Shown in pieces: positions 58,373 through 64,000 of a stretch of 64,000 nucleotides of DNA. Origin of the DNA: Fistularia commersonii (Eukaryota; Chordata; Actinopteri; Syngnathiformes; Fistulariidae); the NCBI GenBank assembly GCA_037954325.1, contig JBBMNZ010000068.1:355001-419000 (forward strand), in the 5' to 3' direction. Made by a program: the position numbers and the translations under genes. Below the pieces are notes generated by a model. The model was not told the origin of the DNA, ran no database searches, and worked only from the letters and a program-made list of their open reading frames with translations. Every line of letters starts with the position of its first letter. Position 1 is the first letter of the stretch.

Positions 58373-58906
58373 ATCTTCTCCACGGCTCTAAACTCGTTCG
58401 TCGCCGCTACTTGGGGATCACCGGATGGCTTTCTCCCTCCGCTTCGTTACATTTTATGTCCGCTAGATGGCGGCATCCGACTGTGCACAGCGCTTGGAGC
58501 TCCAGCAGGTGATCTGGCCGCTGTGTATGAGAGGAATAAACGAGTGGGGCCGTGAGTGCAATAAATCCCCCTCCACTTCTTACATGGATGTTATCACCCT
58601 GTTACTGTATTTTAACGATACCGCTGTGTTTTCCACCTCAATGTTAAGCCGATTTTTAAACATTAAAAACCAAATTGCTCGATTCAGTGACACCGAGGCC
58701 CTGAGTGGAGGACTTATGGAGTTGACTCCTCCGCTTATTCATAAGTGCATGTCTGGTGCTCCCGGAGCTTCACGCCGACGTCACGGGGATCCGTGTCCGA
58801 AGAAGGTGCACCTTGGCCGGTCTGCGGGGTCCTGTTGACTGGGAAGTTGAGACTGGCCCTTGGAAATAAAACGGAAAATAATTGAGAGCATATTTCTCAG
58901 TTAACA
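58373..58906 (-). repeat. Copia family A LTR, putative full length (about 534 bp)
   Basis: On minus it starts TGTTAACTGAGAAATATGC after the polypurine tract and ends near GAGTTTAGAGCCGTGG. The start is well supported and the end is uncertain, because no clear CA terminus or primer-binding site is visible. The segment 58,740-58,845 on plus matches the satellite unit A core at about 80 percent by eye (compare 10,107-10,215). The segment 58,590-58,620 matches 7,627-7,660 in the satellite flank. Another copy of its terminal 100 bp is at 60,012-60,112. Confidence 0.65.
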
Positions 58907-58966
58907 ACGCCCCCACTTGCTCTCATATTATTGGTATCTTTGCCCATTTACATCCAAATAAAATAC

Positions 58967-59880
58967 TCATGACCTAAACAACAACTTTGAAAAATTCAAC
59001 AACTTAAACTGCGATGCAGGCTTTGTCATAACATGTGCCGGCATCTCTTGTGTTGGACAATACTGTAGGGCTACCTTTCCACATATTTTCTTTGTGACAT
59101 CTTAACACACTCTTCTGACTGACGTATTTTCTGGGTGTTGATTTTGATCACTTTGCCCAAGTCCTTCATTTTAAATCTAGCTGTAAGCATGATTTTCACC
59201 TCTTTCATTACTTCCTCATCACTCGCAGCTATGATTAAATCATCTACCCATATTATGGTGATGACTTTGTCATTTTGGTTTTCTTTGACATAAACACAAT
59301 GATCTGCTTCATTCTGAATAAAGTCGTTGTCAATCAAGTAAGAATGGAGCATCAGATTCCAATGACGACCTGCCAAATTTTCCTGAACTGATTTCTGCAT
59401 AAACACCCTCACACTTGTCATATTTGCTGTTGGAGAAAATGTTTCCTCAAAATCCGTGCCATACTTTTGACTGTAGCCCTTAGCAAAATAACGAGCTTTA
59501 TATTTGTTTGTGCAAACTTCATTTCTTTTTAGCGCATACACCCACCCCCCCACCCCCACTGCACACTTGCCTTGGGGTAGCTGTGTTAGGGTAAAAGTGT
59601 TGTTCTCTCTCAATGACTCCATCTCGTCGTCCATAGATTTCATCCACTTGTCAGCATTGAGGGAACTCCTTGCCTCTTTAAATGTCTGTGGGACACCACA
59701 CGCCAGTCTATAACAGTAGTCAATGTTAGTGAACACTTGGTCATCGTCAATAGCACTAGTCACATAACCATTAAAGTAACTGGGCTTCTTTTTGGTTCTA
59801 GTTGATCGTCTCACATTGTCTGCACTGCTTGGCTGTGTCACACGGTCAGATACGGGGCTGCCCATTTCCACGGTGTACAA
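58967..59880 (-). pseudogene. Copia family A pol, internally deleted (right arm copy)
   Basis: Same gene segment as 55,356-56,269, on the opposite strand, with the same two internal deletions, so the deletions predate the duplication. It retains 'IIWVDDLIIAASDEE'. The residues after 'DLGKV' differ (KINTQKIRQ instead of TYFLGIDFDQ) because of a 31-bp inversion at 59,120-59,150. Other differences from the left copy are few (for example VGTNK/VCTNK and DEIE/DEME). It is in the same orientation as the integrase and gag remnants to its right and may be part of that element. Confidence 0.85.
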
Positions 59881-59933
59881 AGGTGTACAAGACAGTGGTG
59901 AGACCAGCGATGATGTATGGACTAGAAACTGTA
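59881..59933 (+). pseudogene. RTE scrap of about 55 bp leading into a GAA tail
   Basis: Plus-strand translation VYKTVVRPAMMYGLETV matches the RTE ORF (54,323-54,958 and 56,588-58,372) and passes directly into (GAA)n. The next RTE codons (PMTKRQQ) and about 400 bp of 3' sequence are skipped. It looks like a very short, internally deleted or self-primed RTE product. An antisense copy is in the left arm at 55,304-55,357. Confidence 0.65.
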
Positions 59934-59958
59934 GAAGAAGAAGAAGAAGAAGAAGAAG

Positions 59959-59988
<30 letters not shown>
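59934..59988. repeat. (GAA)n tract, about 18 units
   Basis: Right-arm counterpart of the 48-unit TTC tract. The poly-Glu/poly-Arg frames are not genes. Confidence 0.95.
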
Positions 59989-59989
<1 letters not shown>

Positions 59990-60115
59990 TAGAAAGAGAG
60001 GGTGGGGGGGAAGCAAACCTTCTCCACGGCTCTAAACTCGTTCGTCGCCGCTACTCGGGGAACACCGGATGGCTTTCTCCCTCCGCTTCGTTACATTTTA
60101 TGGCCGCTAGATGAA

Positions 60116-60116
60116 G

Positions 60117-60161
<45 letters not shown>
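60116..60161. repeat. (ATC)n tract, about 15 units
   Basis: Trinucleotide tract at the junction of an LTR-end fragment (60,012-60,112) and the copia integrase C-terminus. In one minus frame it reads as poly-Asp. Acidic linkers are common between integrase and RT in copia polyproteins, so it may be an expanded part of the gene. Confidence 0.85.
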
Positions 60162-60162
<1 letters not shown>

Positions 60163-60163
<1 letters not shown>

Positions 60164-61002
60164 GATCTGAGCTCATCTCTGTCTGGGTTTGTTGCTCTGG
60201 AGATGGGTTTGTCACAAATTTTAGCAGTCTGTGTTTTTAGTACTCTTTCACTATTTGGATAATATACAAAATAAGCTGGACTATTTTTTTCATATCCAAT
60301 GAAAACTCCCTTCTCACCTCTTGAGTCAAGTTTCTTTTTGTTGTGCTTGTATGCATAGCACACAGCACCAAACTTTTGCATTTGTGACACATTTGGTTTC
60401 TTTCCCGTCAACATAAAGTAAGCCGTCTGCTTTGTCCGATTATTAAAGCATCAGTTCCTGACTGCTGCTGTCTGCACTGCATGGGTCCACAATGTTTTGG
60501 GTAGGTTGCTTCCTAGTAACATGCACCATGCCATGTCGAATAAAGTCCTCCAGTTTCTCTCTGCTTTCCCGTTTTGGTGTGGTGAGTATGGCGCTGACGT
60601 TTCATGTCTAACACCCCGTTCAATCATTAGTCCTTGGTACTCTTTTGACATAAACTCAGTACAATTGTCAGATCTCATACACTTAATCTTCCCATAAGGG
60701 GCAGTGTCTGCTAAGAATCTCTCTGTGGCACTCACTGTACCACTCTTTTGTTTGAGAAAGTACACAAAAATTGTGTTGGAATAATCATCAGTAAACGACA
60801 ATGCAAATCTGTGTCCATCTATAGATATGGGATTTACTGGCCCTGCCAGATCTGTATGCACTAAATCAAACACCTCTGTTGCTCTTGCATCAGGCTCTCT
60901 GTTTCTGATCTGCACAAACTTCCCTTGAATACACACTTCACATGGTGATACAGGTTTTTCAGTTTTCCCTTTGATTACCATACCATCAACCACTTTTGTC
61001 AA
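60163..61002 (-). pseudogene. Copia integrase, one in-frame stop
   Basis: Minus-strand integrase of a Ty1/copia polyprotein. The zinc-finger Cys pair 'CEVCIQGK' is followed by the catalytic core with Asp residues in 'LVHTDLAGPV' and 'RSDNCTEFMS' (the usual Gly of this box is Cys). The catalytic Glu lies in 'YSPHQNGKAERNWRT'. After a TGA near 60,447 the same frame resumes with 'TAYFMLTGKKPNVSQMQKFG' and 'EKGVFIGYEKNSPAYFVYYP', the C-terminal signature of copia integrases. The frame is lost at the ATC tract. An in-frame TAG at about 61,015 separates it from the upstream domain. Confidence 0.88.
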
Positions 61003-61017
61003 CTTTTGTACATCGCT

Positions 61018-61395
61018 CTAATTACAATGGCCGAAAATTTCATGCCATGTTTGTAAATCAAAACACCCATTGCATTTGTCATTACTTTCATCTGCTGTAG
61101 ATAGGTAGTAAAGTGTGTTCTGCACATGAATAGGAAATACAGTACCGTCACTCATTTTGACTATGTCTTTTTCTTCATTGAAGATTACCGTTGCTCCGCT
61201 TGCTGTGGCGGCCATCACAGAAAAAATGTCCTGTGGACAGGAAGGGATGAACAGTGCGTTTCTCAGTGGTGCTGTGTGGTGACGTCCTCTGCTGTCTATG
61301 AGGATCACCTCTGCCTCTCCCCGCTGCTTCGCCACGCCTTGACACTTGGTCGCGTCTGCCAGCTCAACATGGTGTGTGTCAGCTCTGAAAGTCAC
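61018..61395 (-). pseudogene. Copia protease region and GAG-pre-integrase domain (active site missing)
   Basis: The minus frame encodes the region from inside the protease ('VELADATKCQGVAKQRGEAE', 'LFIPSCPQDIFSVMAATASG') to the GAG-pre-integrase segment 'LYYLSTADES', 'WHEIFGHCN'. The Asp-Ser-Gly catalytic motif of the protease and the Gag zinc knuckle that should precede it are absent: the frame begins about where the upstream gag frame ends, consistent with a deletion. The His pair of the integrase zinc finger lies at its end and is split from the Cys pair by one TAG. Confidence 0.8.
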
Positions 61396-61945
61396 TGAAA
61401 AACACGGAAGTCAGCAAATTTGAGCTTTTCTTCACTTTGAGTCACATGAACTGCAAATGGTTTGAACGATTCTGGAAGTCCCTTTAGCACCATAGCTATG
61501 AGAAGATCATCACTCATGACTTCCTCTGCATTTCTTAGCACCGTGATTATAGTCTCTGCCCTAATCACAAAGTCTGTTACGCTTTCATTGCTTCCTTTCT
61601 GCAGTTTTGTCAGGTCAGTATACAGGTTTATAATGCCAGGCTTCCCTTTACCTGCGTAATACTCTCGTAACATCTTCAGTGCCTTTCTCCCATCATCTGC
61701 AGCTTCGCGCATGACCAGGCCTAGACTTTTGTCATCTAAAAACTGGATCGGTTCGGCATGGGCCATTTCATTCTGCTCCTTGTCCTTCGCCTCCTCGTCA
61801 TCGTCATCAAATTCTGGAGTTTCACTCAGAATTGTGTCTTTGAGCCCCTGCAGCCGCATGTAGGCCAAGCATTTAGTCTCCCAGAGTTCATACTGCTTCT
61901 CATCTTCCACACCGAGACAGTCTCTGGTGGCGATTGGTAAATGTA
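61392..61945 (-). pseudogene. Copia gag (UBN2-type), truncated
   Basis: Minus-strand capsid-like protein of a Ty1/copia element: 'YELWETKCLAYMRLQGLKDT', an acidic linker (FDDDDEEAKDKEQ), 'KALKMLREYYAGKGKPGIIN', 'LYTDLTKLQKGSNESVTDF', 'LRNAEEVMSDDLLIAMVLKG' and 'LPESFKPFAVHVTQ'. The order and spacing match the UBN2 Gag domain. It ends without a zinc knuckle. The open frame runs to 61,997, but the sequence beyond about 61,945 is antisense env, so the true N-terminus and the 5' LTR are lost at a copia-retrovirus junction. It is in a different frame from the protease region. Confidence 0.82.
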
Positions 61946-63368
61946 ATGGCAGGAGACCTAACTGATTGTTATGTTTGTACGGTAATGCCAATATCAATGT
62001 CTCATAACCCGACTATACAACCTCATCCAATTAACCAAAGTGAGACCTTGTCTATAATATGGGTATATTCCCAAGGACTGAGTCAGAGATTTGGAATTTT
62101 TCAGAATATAACAAATACCTCAGTCCTTCCTTTTCTGCCTTACGATCCATCCAAATGGCGATTACCAGCTAATTATTCTATGGTAACCAATAAAACTGTC
62201 ATTGAGGGATTCACTCTAATGACAATACAAAAGACACCACCATTTTGTATGAAACGACAGTGTGGTAAGAAAGAGCATTATCTCGGCCAACTACAGTGTG
62301 ACACTGTGCTAGATATGGAAACGGATAGACCGGTTAGGAAAACCTATGACTACTATAATAATAGTATATGTGAGGTTGGAAAGTGGGGAATGGGTGTGTG
62401 TGCCATGAATCTGACAGCCCTCAAGCCATTATTGGGCATTGAAACAAACCTCACCAAATCTGGTATACCACCATGGAGGATTTTTGGATTCCCACACAAA
62501 TACGGTTATCCATACATGCCCAAAAACACATGTATGGATTTGTGGCAAACGAGCATTTCTGTATCTGCCTGAACATTGGTGTGGCACATGCTATTTGGCC
62601 CGATTAGGAAGTGCTATGACTTTTATACCAGAGCATAACATGACTCATAGCATACAACTCATTAGGCCTGTGGGACATGAACGTAGTCGAAGAGCCTTGA
62701 TAAGTGACTCTAGAGGAATACTTATGACAATGTTCCCTAACTATGGTGTAGTCTACTTGGGACATCAAATGAATGAGGTCTGGGCGACATTAGAGAACCT
62801 AACGTCAAGGGTTCTAGAATTGAATGGACTGATACAAAACAATCCAGAGACTATGGCTATGAAAGAAATGCTTTTACAAAATCGTATGGCTTTAGACATT
62901 GTCTTAGCCAAGGAAGGTGGTGTATGTGCGATAATAGGACAACAATGTTGCACATATATCCCAGACATGCGAGACAATTTCACAGCAATTCATGACAAAA
63001 TGACGACATTAAAGAACCAACTAGAGGGTAAAGAGGACAGTGATACTTTAATGTCGTTTTTACAGTTTGACCCTCTTGGATGGATCATCAACGGAACTTG
63101 GTGGCAAATACTTTTAAAATGCCTTACACCTGTGATTGTGATTCTTATTTTGTTTTGTTTATTTACTTTGTGCGTTATTCCTTGTTTGAGAAGCATGATT
63201 GCTAAAATGGCTTCCACAGCCTTTGTCCAGATGGCAATAGTAGCAGTGCAGACCCAACCAAGGACTCACTACACTGGACAGATATATGAGCAACTGCCTA
63301 TAAGTGATTCAGAAAAAGAAAATGATAATGATTCGACTGTGGAGGACGACGACCATGATGTTGTATGA
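61934..63368 (+). pseudogene. env: Endogenous retrovirus env, frameshifted in SU, TM nearly intact
   Basis: Envelope glycoprotein gene of a fish endogenous retrovirus, cut at its 5' end by the copia junction. The first frame (to 62,572) is surface-subunit sequence with a CXXC box (CYVC) near 61,970 and several N-glycosylation sites. A frameshift near 62.5 kb moves the reading into the second frame. That frame has a furin-type site (RSRR), a hydrophobic segment downstream, a heptad region, the immunosuppressive-domain-like block 'LQNRMALDIVLAKEGGVC' and a CX6CC motif (62,925-62,953). A membrane span (63,105-63,190) and a cytoplasmic tail of about 60 residues, acidic at its end, follow. CXXC with CX6CC is the pattern of gamma-type envelopes with covalently linked subunits. 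No gag or pol of this provirus is in the window. Confidence 0.88.
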
Positions 63369-63454
63369 AGTGTTATCTGTAAACTATGTACCAACATGGC
63401 ATGATGATGCTGAAGAGTTTAACAATTCCCTCCTGTTTATGAGACTACGAACAA
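63369..63454 (+). other. env 3' flank
   Basis: Short non-coding stretch between the env stop and the putative LTR. No clear G-rich polypurine tract is visible, so the LTR start is not fixed. Confidence 0.4.
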
Positions 63455-63900
63455 TGTTAGAGTTTTCTCTCTATTTCTATAACTATGTTATTTCGACTAC
63501 TCACATGAAGTTAGCCAGACATGCCCGAGCACAAAAGACCTTTGTCCTCTAACAAGAATTGGGCCCTCCAAGATATTCCAATGGTCGTAAACATCTTTAG
63601 ATAAGAACCTAACCCCTGTAAACGTAAATCTAAACGAGGATAAACACTTCTGGAGAGAAACCTGCCCACCCCTGTATATCATCCTGGACAACTTCACATA
63701 TGCATGAACTATACTATCCAATGAATGTTGTTATGTAAATAAACACTTTCACACAATAAAAAGCCGAGCAAGGAGGAACTCGGGGGGATTCTCTGGATCT
63801 TGGCTCCAAAGAGCGCGCTGAGTCTCCCCCTCTGCAGAGCACAAAAGAATAGTCGCTTGTCTGTGTTATTTCTTATTATAACCTCAGTCTCCTCTTTACA
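63455..63900 (+). repeat. Probable retroviral 3' LTR (boundaries uncertain)
   Basis: It follows env at the expected place. A candidate span starts TGTTAGAGTTTTC (63,455) and ends CTCTTTACA (63,900), giving TG...CA ends and about 446 bp. Inside are AATAAA at 63,737 and a combined AATAAA/TATA-like ACAATAAAAAGCCG at 63,753. About 100 bp of mixed sequence and a T-rich stretch resembling an R/U5 region follow. No second LTR is available for comparison. Confidence 0.5.
63753..63766 (+). promoter_or_regulatory. TATA-like / polyadenylation-type element in the putative LTR
   Basis: ACAATAAAAAGCCG serves as a plausible TATA element (ATAAAAAG), and AATAAA overlaps it. Another AATAAA lies 18 bp upstream. 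Confidence 0.45.
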
Positions 63901-64000
63901 GGTTTTAACTTAGACCAGCATGAATTAGAATTACTCTCCAACAGCCGCGAGTGGAGCATCTACCTGCATGTCCAGAAGCTTCCTGTTCAGCAGGGCAGGT
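63901..64000. other. Flank after the putative LTR, nothing recognised
   Basis: One hundred bases of ordinary composition with no satellite motif and no recognisable gene. It could be host sequence beyond the provirus or, if the LTR is longer, its end. Confidence 0.4.

Larger units (their letters stand above)
58631..60041 (-). repeat. Right arm of large inverted repeat
   Basis: Reverse complement of 55,108-56,604. The spacer between the arms is 2,026 bp (56,605-58,630). The outer boundary is CTCTAAACTCGT at 60,041. The arms look about 98 percent alike by eye outside the TTC tract and the microinversion. Confidence 0.9.

Noticed and set aside
58631..60041. The inverted repeat as terminal inverted repeats of a DNA transposon
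   Set aside because: The arms contain copia coding sequence and LTR, no transposase is present between them, and no target duplication flanks the outer edges.
60002..60262. Open frame with a poly-His run
   Set aside because: Plus-strand reading of the (ATC)n tract in antisense to copia integrase.

Overview
The window is eukaryotic and repeat-dominated, most likely from a ray-finned fish. The reasons are the mix of elements: an L1-type LINE, an RTE-clade LINE with the A-rich GAA-tailed 3' end common in fish genomes, a LINE tail carrying a fish-type 'GGGATTAATAAAGT' end, two Ty1/copia-type retrotransposons, and an endogenous retrovirus env gene. There are also very long CA tracts. I see no intact host gene, tRNA, rRNA, CRISPR array or bacterial operon. 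Nearly all long open frames between 0.4 and 52.9 kb are by-products of simple repeats that have no stop codon in any frame.

Region 1 (1-52,942) is a compound satellite locus built as large superunits. Each contains a truncated minus-strand L1, a CA tract, an array of 'unit A' (200-500 bp: an LTR-like core, a CTCCTCCG octamer run, a poly-C stretch and a CA tract), an array of 'unit B' (a dimeric GGCCCTGGTACTCC core plus an octamer run), a junction module, CA, one unit A, and AT-rich sequence leading into the next L1. The L1 start point recurs at 1, 9,405 and 47,632. The B array is only about 1.6 kb in the first superunit but about 28.8 kb (16,260-45,035) in the second. There it is a mosaic of kilobase-scale blocks repeated almost exactly (829 bp, 3.27 kb, 3.64 kb, 11.7 kb and 14.7 kb spacings), the pattern expected of repeated unequal exchange.

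Region 2 (52,943-61,945) is a nest of retrotransposons that begins with a copia LTR inserted inside a unit A. Copia family B (LTR, RNase H, part of RT, minus strand) is split by an RTE-clade LINE whose flanks carry the same 17-bp sequence. Inside this lies a large inverted repeat (arms 55,108-56,604 and 58,631-60,041), each arm carrying the same internally deleted copia family A gene and LTR. Minus-strand copia gag, protease-region and integrase remnants follow. The family A LTR contains a segment clearly related to the unit A core, which suggests where the satellite core came from.

Region 3 (61,945-64,000) is the 3' end of an endogenous retrovirus on the plus strand: an env gene with one frameshift in the surface part, a nearly complete transmembrane subunit, and a probable 3' LTR. 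None of these genes works together as a pathway. The window is a record of insertion, duplication, inversion and satellite amplification. The most unusual points are the LTR-related satellite core, the 18-fold difference in B-array size between superunits, and the microinversion and hairpin scars in the inverted repeat region.
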